Source: Datura wrightii (lineage: Eukaryota; Streptophyta; Magnoliopsida; Solanales; Solanaceae). From it: a stretch of DNA of 64,000 bases. Positions 1-11,521 of this stretch are shown one piece after another. The notes beneath the pieces are model-generated. The model ran no database searches and was not told where the DNA came from. It saw only the letters and a program-made list of their open reading frames with translations. Location: contig JASDFA010000006.1 in the NCBI GenBank assembly GCA_035772735.1, positions 13,782,001-13,846,000 of the forward strand. Direction: 5' to 3'. The position numbers and the translations under genes are program-made. The stretch's first letter is position 1. Each line of letters starts with the position of its first letter.

Positions 1-1190
1 AGGGCAGCACCGCGACGCCAAAAGGTAGGTTTATTTCCTACCTTCAGGCGAGAAAGTTGATATCTAAGGGGTGTATTTACCATCTTGTCAGAGTTCAGGA
101 TGTCCAGGCATAATCTCCGACACTCCAGTCTGTCCCAGTGGTAAATGAATTCCCAGATGTATTTCCTGATGAGTTACCTGGTATTCCCCCAGAAAGGGAA
201 ATAGATTTTGCTATTGATTTGTTACCAGGCACTCAGCCAATATCAATACCTCCTTATCGGATGGCTCCTGCAGAACTCAGAGAATTAAAGGAGCAGTTGA
301 AAGACTTGTTAGATAAAGGTTTTATCAGGCCGAGTACTTCTCCGTGGGGTGCGCCAGTCTTGTTTGTGAGAAAGAAAGATGGCTCGCTCCGAATGTGCAT
401 AGATTATCAGCAGCTAAACAAAGTTACAGTAAAGCACAAGTATCCGCTTCCCAGAATTGATGACCTATTTGATCAGCTACAGGGAGCCAGATACTTTTCC
501 AAAATTGACTTGTGGTCCGGATATCACCAGGTCCGAGTACGTGAGAGAGATATTCCTAAGACAACATTCAGGACCCGATATGGACATTTTGAATTTCTAG
601 TTATGTCCTTCGGGCTAACGAATGCCCCAGCAGTCTTCATGGACCTGATGAACAGTATTTTCAGACCTTTCTTGGACTTGTTCGTGATAGTATTCATTGA
701 TGATATTCTGGTGTATTCACGCTCTGAAGTAGATCACCGGACTCATTTGCGGATAGTGCTCCAGATTCTCAGGGACCGCCAGTTGTATGCTAAGTTTTCG
801 AAGTGTGAATTCTGGCTTAACTCAGTGGCCTTTTTAGGCAATATTATCTCAGACGCTGGTATACAGGTAGACAAGCAGAAGATAGAAGCAGTTAAGTCGT
901 GGCCCAGGCCTACCACTCCGACGGAAGTTCGTAGCTTCCTGGGGTTGGTAGGGTATTATCGGAGGTTCGTTGAGGGATTCTCAACCATTGCAGCACCTTT
1001 AACTAAATTGACGCAGAAAGCAGCAAAGTTTCAGTGGACGGAGACATGCGAACAGAGTTTCCAGGAACTGAAAGACAGATTGACCTCCGCCCCAGTATTA
1101 GCATTGCCGGAAGGCACAGAAGGGTATTCAGTTTATTGTGACGCGTCAGGTATCGGGTGGGGTGTGACAATCGTAGGAAAAAATGTATAA
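1..1190 (+). pseudogene. Tekay-type Ty3/gypsy pol fragment (protease-RT linker, RT, start of RNase H)
   Basis: A single open frame of about 350 codons enters from the left edge. It copies retrotransposon RNA into DNA in intact elements. From the V-N-E-F-P-D-V-F-P motif near position 139 it shows the typical Del/Tekay chromovirus reverse transcriptase order: the P-P-Y-R-M-A-P linker, S-K-I-D-L with the first catalytic aspartate at about residue 124, the S-F-G-L-T-N-A-P box, and F-I-D-D with the catalytic aspartate pair at about 187-189. F-L-G-L-V-G-Y-Y-R-R-F follows in the thumb and connection. RNase H begins at Y-C-D-A-S-G but the family sequence stops there; after G-W-G-V the frame reads unrelated residues and ends. 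Integrase, chromodomain and 3' LTR are absent, so this is a truncated element. The frame has no stop, unlike the heavily mutated Tekay at 33-37 kb, so it may be younger. GTG at 138 is not a real start; the protein was part of a polyprotein. Confidence 0.9.
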
Positions 1191-1580
1191 GGTAGAAATA
1201 ACTCAGTTCTACATCAATGCTACTTGCACATCTTCTGCAATAAGTAGCACTGTATGTGACATCAGAATAGAGATACCTTTGCTTTGATTTTCCAAGTCCT
1301 AAGCGTTCCTAACTCTGGCTAGAATTCTTATGTTAAAAAGGACTGGCCTCCTCTGGAAGGTTTGCCCTCTACAATGGACATCACTTGAAAATTTGCAAAC
1401 AATCCCGGTGTTCAGGAACATGGAAGAGTTGAGAAACATAGAATAATGAGTCTTCACAAACTGCTATTTGAGATTATTCATAAGATGATGATCCCTCGTT
1501 AGGAAAGGAGGACTGAACCAAATTATCTGGATTTAACTCTTATGGAATTATCGGATTCTGAATGTTAGATAAATTTTCCC
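1191..1580. other. Unassigned sequence between retroelement remnants
   Basis: No coding frame, repeat border or RNA gene could be recognised. It lies between the breakpoint of the Tekay pol fragment and the Copia-like remnant, so it probably belongs to one of these elements in decayed form. Confidence 0.5.
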
Positions 1581-2045
1581 AACATCATGCTTCGGCACAT
1601 GTCTAGAATCTACAAGCAGGATAAGAAGGGGCATGCCTTGGCGAATGAATTTTGGCTGGGGGAAATCTTTGAACATCTTAGGCTGCCAATAAAGGTATGG
1701 AAAACTCAAACAACAAAGGATGTTATTGTGAAAGTGAACTAGGCTGCCATACCTACTTTATTAGGGGAAGTAATGTGTTAGTTCAACATCTCCGAGATGA
1801 GTTAACTAGGAAGGTTGCTGAAATTACTCAAATGCAAGCTGCTCATCAAGATGCCATTTTGCTAATCCATGGAAAATATGCAATTTAGCAGGAGAACCTT
1901 AGGGCTCAAATTGCTACTTTCTAGTCTGACCTTGATCAGGAGAAGGATACTAATTCTAGAAATTTGCAAGGGTTATATGAACTACTTAAACATAACCCTC
2001 CTTCCTCCTCTACCCCTCAGTCGTAATATACCTTGCTTGTGTTTC
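1581..2045 (+). pseudogene. Decayed 3' ORF of a Copia (SIRE/Maximus-like) element, coiled-coil protein
   Basis: Reading across stops gives a recognisable protein remnant. A basic segment around H-M-S-R-I-Y-K-Q-D-K-K-G-H-A is followed by F-W-L-G-E-I-F-E-H-L and then by a heptad-like stretch (L-R-D-E-L-T-R-K-V-A-E-I-T-Q-M) and L-R-A-Q-I. In-frame stops near 1740 and 1922 and a frame change break it. Such coiled-coil ORFs occur in Solanaceae retroelements between the polymerase and the 3' LTR. A G-rich purine tract typical of a polypurine tract follows at about 2296, which fits that position. The assignment to the SIRE/Maximus lineage is inferred from this arrangement and from LTR-like sequence downstream. 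No host gene function is proposed. Confidence 0.4.
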
Positions 2046-2289
2046 CTTTTACCCACTCAGTGATCTGATGTTGAAAGTTCTTTTTTGTACTGATCTGATA
2101 TCATCTATCAATGAAGTGGGTGTATTTTGAAACTAACCCTATTCTGACTATTTACTTGCTCTTGCAAATAGTTTATGTTATCAAACTGATGTTTGTAGGT
2201 GTATATTGATTGTAATTGTGATAGCCCCAGCGGCCGTGGGCTTTAAATATCTTAATAATTACTTAGATTGGGTAATGACCAGACTTTTA

Positions 2290-3260
2290 TTGATGCCAAA
2301 GGGGGAAATACTTATGTAATATTTGTAACCCAAGTTTAACCTAGTTCAGTCACATGTGTCAGAGACAGGTCCTTGTTGATCCTTGAAACAGGTATGTGAT
2401 GGCACAAAAGTAGAAGAGCTTGTCATTATCAAAAGGGAGAATTTATTGTTGTATGATGTTTTGATGATTGGCAAAAGTAAGTTCTGAAACATGTTGATGA
2501 ACCATGTCAAGGAAGCTAGTCCAAACACTCAGAATCCTAGTTGAAGTAGGACACTCGAGAAGATAATTGCGTATCACGTGAGAGTGGAGGCAAGACATGA
2601 AGAAGTAGACTTGAAAACAAAATCTAGAAAAGAGCAGTATGAGTTCAAGCAGGAAAGGAGTTCTAGTTGATCAAGAATTCGTGATGATCTGAGAATCAAG
2701 AGACACAACTACAATAAATAGACAAGAAAGTCTATGAAGGGGTTGCACACTCAAATAGAGAGAAAAGAAATATAAGTGAGTTTGAGAGCAAATACTTACT
2801 TACCTTCTGGGTGTGAGTTTGTAGTGAAGAAAGATACCTTGAGTCATTCAAAATTTTCCTAGTTTCTTATATTAGGGAGTTGATTTGAGTTGTAGTTTAT
2901 TACTTTTTTAGAAGACTGTTTAGGGTACAAAATTTGGTTATTCAAGTTAAGGATAACTTGAAGAGTGTCAACATCGTGGTGATTGTTGAACTAAGAAATT
3001 AGAGTTAGTTCCTAGGAAATCAAATTTGTAATTTTGAATAGTTGTTGAGGCTCATTGTTTTAGTGAAATTGAAAAAAAATCTGCAGTGGTATAAGTTGTG
3101 GTTTTTTCACCTTTTGAGCCAGGTATTTTCTACGTTAAATTATTACGTGTTTTACTTTCTGCTTAAGTTGAAGTTTTCGCTTGAAACACGTGAATTATAC
3201 TATTTCATAGATAAGACTCGACTAAACAATGCAATCCTTAGTGGCTTGTATTATTGATCT
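2290..3260 (+). mobile_element. Probable Copia (SIRE-like) polypurine tracts and 3' LTR
   Basis: A purine run (CCAAAGGGGGAAA) at about 2296 and a second (TCAAAAGGGAGAA) at about 2429 precede TGTTTTGATGATTGGCAAA at about 2456, the usual start of SIRE-type LTRs in dicots. The remaining 800 bp lacks coding potential and contains the T-rich segment with a TTGAGCCAGG-type motif found near the ends of such LTRs. The 3' border and target duplication could not be placed. The short open stretches here are chance frames. Confidence 0.45.
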
Positions 3261-3430
3261 AGGGTGCATAATTTAACAATATTGGTTAGGAATGAAGTTA
3301 TTCATGTATTAACTTGACTATTCATGTATTACTCTTATATGTTGTTTGGTTTCTAGTTGGGATAAAATTTATTCATGTATTAATCACATATAATATTTGG
3401 CTGCTAGGTATAAAGGTTTGCATAACTATT

Positions 3431-3930
3431 ACGGTGTTTGGTTGTGTTTTAACAATTCTACATAATTAATATCTGCATAACTAATGAGAAAATTTATGTA
3501 TAACTTTATGCGGGTAGAAGGTGAAATAAGTTATGCAGGAATTAGTTATACATGAATTAAAATAAAAATTAACACATTTACCCCTATTTATTTTATTTTA
3601 ATGGTGTTTAAATTTTGTTTCTTCCTAGTAACTTTATTTAATTCGAACAAAAGCAATGGATTAAGATAAGTTAAAATGCAAATTTAACTAGAGAAGGTTA
3701 AGGTTATAACTATAAATAATATTTAATTTTCAAAAATTATAAAATATATATTAATTTTCAACACAACAAATCAAATATTCAATAAAAAATAATCCATGTA
3801 TTGTAATATATAACTAATTCATACATAACTAATATCCACATAATTAATTTATACATAACTAATACATGCATAACTAATATCTGCGTAGCTATTACTTGAA
3901 TAACTCTAACCAACAACCAAACAATCCGTT
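3431..3930. mobile_element. MITE with inverted TGTTTGGTTGT ends
   Basis: An AT-rich, non-coding element of about 500 bp has imperfect inverted ends. The left end reads ACGGTGTTTGGTTGTG and the reverse complement of the right end reads ACGGATTGTTTGGTTGTT. Inside, both arms carry repeated CATAACTAAT-type words in opposite orientation (left arm 3476-3520, right arm 3820-3900), so the element could fold into a long hairpin. This is the usual form of a non-autonomous DNA transposon. A clear target duplication was not found. Related words continue leftward to about 3300, so the true left end may lie further out. Confidence 0.55.
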
Positions 3931-4167
3931 AGTTCATCCATACTCTGCATCAGGGAGACAATTTATTTGTGTAGGCTGATGGAAGCATCCGCTATCCCAC
4001 ATCTTAATTAATTGGCCCTGCTTGACTAGACTGAGTACTCACGAAAGAATAATAGAGTTGACTTATTTTTTTTAAAAAAAATAAAAAATAGCTACTTGTA
4101 TACTAAGTTATCCAATCAAGAATGGGTCTAGATTCCTGTTTTAGTTTAAAATGAATGCTTATGACTG

Positions 4168-4268
4168 TGACGTATTTTCCTAGTATTAGGCACATTATAA
4201 AGCAACATTATATTCCTATCAGTTATAATCCACTATTTCCTTGCTGAAACTTATTGCTTTCTTTTACA
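4168..4268 (+). promoter_or_regulatory. Probable core promoter and 5' UTR of the BAHD gene
   Basis: An ATTATAAAG TATA-like box lies at 4194-4202, 67 bp before the ATG at 4269, which is normal spacing for a short plant 5' UTR. A TGACGT word, the core bound by plant bZIP/TGA factors, lies at 4168-4173. The segment upstream (from about 4046) is partly repeated before the decayed gene copy at 10076. The TATA region is missing there. Confidence 0.45.
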
Positions 4269-7200
4269 ATGGAACAACTTCCATCTCCTTCAGCACTCCC
4301 AGTGACACGACGTGAGCCTAAATTAATCATTCCAGCAACATCTACTCCTCGAGAAATAAAGCATCTCTCAGACATAGATGATCAAAGAATTCTACGTTCT
4401 CAGGCACCTATTTTATTGGTTTACGAACGCAACCCTTCAATGGAAGGGATATATCCGGCTAAAGTGATTAAAGATGCATTGTCCAAAACACTAGTGTTTT
4501 ACTATCCGTTAGCTGGTAGGCTAATTGAAGGGCCAAACGGAAAACTTATGGTGAATTGCAATGGTGAAGGGATATTGTTTACAGAAGCGTATGCAGATGT
4601 GGAACTTGAGGTGTTAGGAGAATCCATAAAACCTCCATGTCCATACTGGAAACATCTGATGCATAATGTACCAGGTTCTGATGGGATCATTGGTTGCCCT
4701 CTTGTGTTGATTCAGGTACCTTACATACTCCGTAGTCCTTAGCAACAGAATTATTAAGTAATTTTTTATCTTTCAATTTAACTACGATTATTTTGGGTAA
4801 GTTATATATACTTTTACATTTTATTTTAGAGTTAAAAGTTCAAAAACACACTCAAATTATATCGTTTTTGTGAGTTTAGCACCCGATCTATACGAAGTTT
4901 GTATTTGGTACTTGAACTATCACCTCAAGATTATAGAAACACACCTGAATTTTATATTACTTCCATGTCAGACATTCACCAATTTATTTTAAAAAAAATA
5001 CTAGGTAGCTATCCACGTATTACTGTATTAATTGTGAGGGACCCCCCTCCCCCTTTTTTTTTTCTTTCTTTTTCTTCTTCTTCTTTCCCTCCTGCTCGTC
5101 GCATCACCCCTCTCCCTAATATTCCCTTCCCATACAAATCATGTCACTAGTTTGTTATCAATTAGGTCTCTTTTGCTCCTTTATTAGTTGGGTAAAAGTA
5201 ATTAGATAAATGAATTATTAGTTTGAAAAAATTAAAGTGGAAGATGAATTGATTATTTTGCCCAATAAAGCCAAGTATGTACTTCTCTAAAAGCAAAAGC
5301 CTTATACAATAACTTAATTTCAACAGAGAAACGTCAATTAGAATGATCTCTTTTACTCAGAAAAAAGAATGATTTTTTACTTAGTTAAGATTTATTTTTC
5401 TCTTATCCAATTTATTACAAAAATTTATAAAATCATCCTTGGAAAAGAAAACTAGATTTATTTAAGAAGAAGGAATGAGTTATTACAAAATGAAGAATAA
5501 ATTGCAGAAGGATGAAAAAGAAGAGGGAAGAAATCTGTAATTTTGCAAAAAGAAAAATGAAGAATAAAGAGCATGAAGAAGAAGAAGAGTATTTAAAGGT
5601 GAAAAAACTTTTTAAAAAAATACTTACTCAGCAATATTATAGTTGTTACAATGCCATGTAGGTGATTTTTACTGGCTGCGTGAGTGATTGAACATACGGC
5701 TTTGGTCCAGTCAGCACTCAAGTGTGTTTCTATAATTTAGGGATGATAATTTAGGTACCAAACGCAAACTTCACATAGTTCAGATACTAAACTTGTAAAA
5801 ATCGTATAGTTTGAGTTTATTTTTGTACCTTAGCTCTTTAATTTACTTGTTTTTGCAGTATTAAGCTACTATTTCTATCCGTGCATAAAAACTTGTACTA
5901 ACTTTTCTATTAACGTTTGACAAGATCCTTATTGAAAATAATTTGAATGAATTGTCAAAATGAAAGGTAAGTTCTATGTCAACATAGTTTGAGCATCTGC
6001 TAGGTCGATACGGTGATGCACCGGGCAGTAAATGTGAAACCAGCGGAAGAAGTAGAGTAAGAACATCTTTCAGAAAGGATCCAAATAGCTAGACCAGGAG
6101 TTCTATTTTGTTTTCCTTGATTGGTGGAATTAATTAACGAGCTCAATAATATATTTTGGGGAACTGATACCATTCGTCAAAGGACCACTCACCATTAATT
6201 CTTGTATCTCTATAATATTTTGTTTGCTGAAAGGAGTATCCTGATGTACCATGTGTGCCAATCGCACCAATCCCCGTTTCAATTATCCCACCATAAGCTA
6301 ATGTCACCCCTACTAACTTCCCAAAGAATGAGAGTCCCAGAGGAATGTTAATTACGTTTACTTTCTAGTTTTCTTTTAGCCCTATAAGAGGTTCTTATGA
6401 AAAACAGACAACTTTTAATACTACTATATATTTATTTTTATTTCTTATAATTATAATATTGACTTGAGATAAATTCAAGTGAAGATTCATTCAGCTGACA
6501 GTTGTGTTACGTTGTTCAAATTAAACAGGTTACCCGTTTTAGGTGTGGCGGATTTATAGTGGCATTAAGATTTAATCATACCATGGTTGATGCCTTTGGC
6601 GTAGTTTTATTTTTGAATGCAGTAAGTGATTTTGTGAAATTCAAAGTTTCTACTCCTTCCGTTATACCCGTCTGGGAAAGGGATATCCTAAATGCAAGGA
6701 CACCACCACGCGTTACATGCAAGCATCACGAGTATGATGAGGAAATTGAATCAAATGATGGATGGTTCAGAATGCAAAAGGAGTTGATCCAGCGCTCATT
6801 CTTTTTTGGTGCAGAGGAGATAGAAGCTATTCGTAATCAAGTTTCACCAGCCCATCATTCAAGTGGACGATTTGAGTTATTAAGCTCATATTTGTGGAAA
6901 AATCGAACAATTTCACTCGATCTAAATCCGGAAGAAACTGTGAGTATGTCATCTGTTGTAACAGCACGTGGGGGGAGACTTGAAAATTTAAAAATACCAC
7001 ATGGATATTACGGTAATGCATTTGCTTTTACAGCAGCATTATCGAAAGCAGGAATTGTTGGCACATATCCATTGACGTATACTCTTGAGTTAATCAAGAA
7101 AGCGAAAAGTCATGTGAATGAGGAGTATTTTAGATCTCTGGCAGATCTTAATGTGATTAAAGGGAGACCTGGCCTAACACAATCATGGAATTTTGTTACT

Positions 7201-7443
7201 TCAAACATTTATCATGTAGGTTTTGACAAAGTTGATTTTGGATGGGGAGAACCCAAGTATGGTGGAGTTCCTGGGGCTTATTCTTTTATTAGCTGCTTTG
7301 TGCCTAGTAAAAATAAAAAAGGGGAAAAGGGCATTCTGACAACAATATGCTTACCTCCAACAGCAATGGAAAGATTTCAAGATGCTATGTACAAGCTGAC
7401 TTCAATTGCGGCTAAAGGTCTCAGGAAAGTGCCAAAGATTTAG
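4269..7443 (+). CDS. BAHD acyltransferase, benzyl-alcohol O-benzoyltransferase-like, two exons
   Basis: The gene has exon 1 at 4269-4715 and exon 2 at 6529-7443, joined across a 1,813-bp intron with GT at 4716 and AG at 6528. The join is phase 0 after L-I-Q, a usual BAHD intron site. The product is 453 residues, normal for the family. It carries the catalytic H-T-M-V-D (HxxxD, His about 166) and the structural D-F-G-W-G (about 385), and Y-Y-G-N-A-F-A-F in the C-terminal half. BAHD enzymes are cytosolic and transfer an acyl group from acyl-CoA to an alcohol or amine. N-V-P-G-S followed by C-P-L-V-L-I-Q and R-C-G-G-F-I resembles the clade making benzyl benzoate and related volatiles or defence esters. 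The exact substrate cannot be read from sequence. ATG 4269 is preferred over the in-frame TTG five codons upstream because it starts the M-E-Q-L-P-S family N-terminus. No stops or frameshifts are seen. A mobile element occupies 1 kb of the intron. Confidence 0.88.
4829..5836. mobile_element. Non-autonomous TIR transposon in the BAHD intron (Mutator-like?)
   Basis: This element of 1,008 bp has inverted ends of well over 100 bp. The left end begins GAGTTAAAAGTTCAAAAACA and the reverse complement of the right end begins GAGCTAAGGTACAAAAATA. Both continue through a shared segment containing CGTTTTTGTGAGTTTAG on the left, and further in lies a GGTCCAGTCAGCACTCAAG word on the right. The flanks TTTATTTTA (4820-4828) and TTTAATTTA (5837-5845) match at 8 of 9 positions, consistent with the 9-bp target duplication of Mutator-like elements. 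There is no transposase; the interior is AT-rich with GAAGAAGAAG runs. A diverged sister copy lies at 8255-9238. Confidence 0.7.
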
Positions 7444-7585
7444 CCTGGTGCATGTTTTAATTTGGATTGCCAGATAATCTTTTTCTGTTTTCTCAAAGTT
7501 GATGCAAGTGTTTTGAAATAATGCTAGTTTTGTTTGTGTTGAAAGTTTTGGTTTTGGGAAACATTAGATCCATTTTAATTATTAG

Positions 7586-7591
7586 AATAAA
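7586..7591 (+). terminator. Candidate polyadenylation signal of the BAHD gene
   Basis: AATAAA lies 143 bp after the stop codon in a T-rich 3' region, within the usual 3' UTR length for plants. It is the first exact hexamer seen after the stop. Confidence 0.45.
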
Positions 7592-8254
7592 ATTTGCATA
7601 TTTATTAAGAAAAAATTAATAAGGATGATAATTTAACTAATATAACCCTATTAATTTTTTTAGAAATATACAATAATAATTCTTTTATTTTAAAATGACT
7701 TTAAGTACTAAAGGTAGAATTGAAAAAACACGGTCAATTATCTTTTGAATTTTGAAACTATCAAGTATTTTAAAACAACTATTTTTAGTATACGTAGCAG
7801 TTAAAATGAAGCGAAGAAAGTATTTTATGTACAAATTTGGGTCGTTTTGGTTTTAAAGTAATTTTCGCCAAAACTAAAATAGAGCTACTTATTTTTAACT
7901 CGAAAACTATCCTAATCGTGCAGGCGTGGATTCCAACACACTAATGGATCGAGATCCCGCGTTGAACACGGCAAACTAAAATATGCTTTCAATATTTTGA
8001 TTTATTAATTATTATTTTGACTTATAATATTTATTAACTAATTTTTATATATATAAATTTTATTTTAAAAAATTTAAAAGATTCTATGTTAGTTAATTAC
8101 TTGTATTTTGATATAGGCCAGAGGTTGAGAGAAATAATTTTAGGACCTTCTCTCCCGTGTAGAACCTCTTTTTGCTCTCTTTATAACAGATTGAGCCATA
8201 CAATCTGTTTTTGAATCTTAGAGGTAAGGTTTGGCTCCTTCTTTTGTATTTTTA

Positions 8255-9238
8255 GAGTAAAAGGTTCAAAAACTGAATTATATTGTTTTTGTGAGTTTAG
8301 TATCTGAACTATGTGAAGTTCGCGTTTAGTATCTGAACTATCACCCCAAATTTACAGTAACACATATGAACATTTATATTTCTTGCGTGCGATACACTTG
8401 TCAGGTTACTTTTTAAAAACTTCCATGTGGCACTCCACGTGTATAATTATTTTCACCGTGACAAAACTTAAATAAATTAAAAAATAAATTTACAAAATAT
8501 TTTATAATTACTCTTTTTTTTACTAGAGATCGAAAATTCTCTTTTCTCCCAATTCAAGAACCTAAATATAATGCAGAAACTCCACTACCAACGTACTTTT
8601 TCAAATCTGAAGAACCCACCAAGATTTTTCACACTACTACACAAAAAATTATAAAAACGAGCAAAAAATGCCACAAATTTCGAAAGAACCCACCAAGATT
8701 TTTTACACTACTACACAAAAAATTTTAAAATTGAGTGAAAAAAGCAACAAAATTTAAAGAAACTGTATAAAAAATCAAATAGAACAAATCCTGTAATGGA
8801 TTTCAAAGATCTAATGGCAATGGGCAGAAGAGAGACAAATAAAACTAAATTTGTTGAAGAAGAAGAGATGAGTTATTATAAAAGGAAGAATAAATTGAAG
8901 AAAATGAAGAAGAAGAGGGAAGAAATATGCAATTTTGCCGAAAAGATGAAGAAGAAGAGTAATTAGAGGTGATTTATTTATTTTTTTTTAAAAAAAAACA
9001 GAAAAAGTCTACTCAGCAAATTGTAGCTGTTGAAATGTGATGTAGGCGATTTTTAATATCTAAAACATCACTCAGGCGCGCGGGAGTGCTTGAAATCAAG
9101 ATTTTGGTCCAGTCAGCATTCATGTATATTTCTATAACCTGATGGTTATAGTTCAGGTACCAAACACAAATTTCGTATAGTCGAGGTACTAAACTCGCAA
9201 AAACGGTATAATTCAAGTGTGTTTTTGGACCTTTACTC
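8255..9238. mobile_element. Second copy of the TIR transposon family, downstream of the BAHD gene
   Basis: This 984-bp element has the same inverted ends as the one in the BAHD intron. The left end begins GAGTAAAAGGTTCAAAAAC and the reverse complement of the right end begins GAGTAAAGGTCCAAAAACA. It shares the interior order of GAAGAAGAAG runs, a CTACTCAGCAA word and a GGTCCAGTCAGCA word close to the right arm. Flanks GTATTTTTA and GCATTTTAA agree at 7 of 9 positions, a weaker target duplication than in the first copy. It is non-coding, and the inverted arms could form a long stem. Confidence 0.65.
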
Positions 9239-9263
9239 GCATTTTAAAGATATAACACACCTA

Positions 9264-9426
9264 GAGCCTGTTTGATTTATTCTAAGTATTTTTAAACCAA
9301 AATAGCTTTTAAGCAGTTTCATAGTGTTTGTATAAATTTTAAAAAAAATATTTAACCACTTATTTTTAAGATAAAAGAACAAGAATAAATCAAAAACCAT
9401 AAGTAAAAAGTTATCCAAACAGGCTC
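9264..9426. mobile_element. Short MITE with perfect 11-bp inverted ends
   Basis: GAGCCTGTTTG at 9264-9274 and its exact complement CAAACAGGCTC at 9416-9426 bound a 163-bp AT-rich non-coding segment whose inner parts are also partly complementary. Ends of this type are common in small hAT-like MITEs of Solanaceae. No clear 8-bp target duplication is visible. Confidence 0.65.
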
Positions 9427-9453
9427 CTGCTCAGGTCCTCTCACCTGAGCAGG
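9426..9453. repeat. Perfect hairpin, 11-bp stem and 6-nt loop
   Basis: CCTGCTCAGGT is followed after CCTCTC by its exact complement ACCTGAGCAGG. It overlaps the right end of the neighbouring MITE by one base and may be a scar of that insertion or a separate hairpin. No T-run or gene end next to it suggests a terminator role. Confidence 0.6.
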
Positions 9454-10075
9454 TTTCTTTGCAAAAAAAATTCTATATATGTCGGAATTCACAATCAAAA
9501 TTAAGAAATTTGACTTTCAAAATTCGAATTGTGCCACATAAATAAAATAGAAGGAGTACCAAATTTTGGTCGTTCAACAAAACTTGTGAACAATTAAATT
9601 TCTGTTTATATAACGCTCTTTTTTAAGAGCAGAAACTCGAGAAAAACATACCCGCACCTTATTTGCACCAAACCGATAAATGCATAACGTGTGTTTTCAC
9701 TTAACCTTTTAGAATCTAATCATAAATAATTAACATGTAGTTTTACATTATTTTTTTTGGTAACTAGTATTTTTACATTATTAAAGCACTTAACTATAAA
9801 TAATTTATAATTTTACATGATTTATATAAATATTTAAATATTGACAAATATTTACCCCGATAAGTTAGCCATATGATCATGTCGGTCATTTGTTTGAAAT
9901 ATAGGTGATGGCTGTTAACTTCTGGAGACCTTGAGATTCTGAAACTTGCACAATAAAAAACACTTACCTAGACAGATGAAAACATCATTTATCCTAATAG
10001 ATAATGAGTTGTCCCATTGGGACAGCTAAAGTAAACCAAACTACATAATAAGATTTATAACCCATAAAAGAATCA

Positions 10076-10656
10076 CTAATAGAGTTGACTTGTAAACAAT
10101 AAATAACTACTTGATTAAAGTTGCAAGTATACTAAATTGTCCAACGCAACCATTTCCTTTTTTTCACTCAGCCCAATGAAACAACTTTTCCTTCAGCGTT
10201 TTCGATCGTTTGTGAATTTGAATTAAAAATTTCAATATTATTTATTTTTCATGAAATAAAATATCTTTCGGACATAGATAATCACGATAGTTTACGTTTT
10301 CACATATTTAATTTTTTTTTTTTTACAAACTTAACTCTTCAATGAAAGGGATAGATCCTGTTAAAATAATTAAAGATGGACGGTCAAAATCATTGATATT
10401 TTACAACTTGTTAGCTTTTTTTTTTTTTTTTTTTTGATAAATTCAAAGTTTCAGTAGCCCCTGGGTGTTTACATTAATCTCCAAATGTCAGTCGCTTACA
10501 CAAAGTTAAAAATTCAAATATTCAATCCTTCAAATTTAAACTGCATATAAAAGAGAACCTACTATACGGACTCATCGAAGAGCCAAATTTTCCACATGGT
10601 GGATTGTAATGGTGAAGGAATATTGATTACAGAAGCCTTTAGAGATGTGGAGCTTA
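10076..10656 (+). pseudogene. Decayed duplicate of the BAHD promoter and exon 1
   Basis: This is a tandem relic of the acyltransferase 3 kb upstream. The segment from 10076 repeats an AATAGAGTTGACTT word and a TATACTAA-TGTCCAA word found before the intact gene at about 4046-4110, but the TATA region is missing. From ATG 10176 scattered blocks match exon 1 in order: E-I-K-Y-L-S-D-I-D, then S-M-K-G-I-D-P-V-K-I-I-K-D, then K-S-L-I-F-Y, then D-C-N-G-E-G-I-L-I-T-E-A-F. Frames change between blocks. A run of T and about 150 unrelated bases (about 10418-10566) interrupt the part matching the L-A-G-R motif of the intact gene, possibly a retroposon in reverse orientation. Homology stops near 10656; nothing like exon 2 was found downstream. 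It cannot encode an enzyme. Confidence 0.75.
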
Positions 10657-11159
10657 GATATGGGGTTTTTAAAAAAAACTCAAACTTATTATTTTAAATA
10701 TGTCATAATATTATATGATTAAAACTTTTGATATTTTAGATTTTAAACATGTCATAACAAGATTTGTGTGGTTATAAAATCTTTTCATTCAAGATAAAAT
10801 AGGAAGTATCAAGATAATTATTTCAAAATTTAAAAGTTTGTCACGTTAATTGAAACAATTATTTTGGACGAATTATAATTTTTTTTTTTTAAAACTTTTG
10901 ATAACTTTAAAAGACCGCTTATGACTTTAGCTTTTTTTTTAATCCAACCACACACATACACACTAGTTCTTTTTTCTTTTTTCTTTTTTCACACATACAT
11001 AGAGAGATAAGTTCAAAATTTAAATTTTATATGTTCTTACTTTCTATAGCGACCTCAAATAAATATTATAATTATAACTGAATTCATATATAATTAAATA
11101 TTTAATATTTTTTAAATATCTATAGAGAATCTGAACAAAAACGTCACTCCCTTAGAGGC
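10657..11159. other. AT-rich gap without recognisable gene
   Basis: Strongly AT-rich, with T-runs near 10880 and 10930 and CTTTTTTC repeats near 10970. No coding frame or element border was seen. Confidence 0.5.
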
Positions 11160-11521
11160 TCTTGACGTAGTGGAGAATGTTGAGGGGATTGAGAAGAAGT
11201 CTCCCCTTCAGCCTCAGGCTGCACCGTCTCCACCCGTGGCACTCTACTAGTACCCTCTCCTGCTGCTGTATCCAACTCTCAGCCGACTGCAGTCTGTCTT
11301 TTATCAGGCATCTCTAGATAAACATAACAATATGAGCTTAGGGACTCAACCTTGTACGACTCAGCTCTATAGCTCGATTTAAGCAGAAAAAGGGTAACCA
11401 CACTATTATGCCTCGTAACTTTCTGCTTATAAAATGTGGTGCACAACAAATTTAAAAATAAGACTCTACTAGACATGGCTTTCAGACTCCCTGGGATACG
11501 ACGTTGCTCTAATACCAAGTT
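11160..11521 (-). mobile_element. 5' leader of a minus-strand gypsy element, with primer-binding site
   Basis: On the minus strand TTGGTATTAGAGC at about 11507-11519 is the primer-binding site for initiator tRNA-Met (family consensus TGGTATCAGAGC), one base changed. The leader below it has the A-G-T-C-T-G-A-A-A-G-C-C words also seen after the Tekay LTR at about 32912. The gag start is lost: similarity ends near 11160 and no pol follows. The open frame across 11279-11554 is not a gene. Confidence 0.6.

Noticed and set aside
3042..3257. 71-codon plus-strand frame
   Set aside because: Hydrophobic, AT-driven composition within LTR-like sequence; no homology recognised.
5041..5100. Pyrimidine-rich tract (C-run, T-run, CTTCTT) in the BAHD intron as a possible alternative splice acceptor
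   Set aside because: It lies within the TIR element and no exon-like continuation of the BAHD protein follows.
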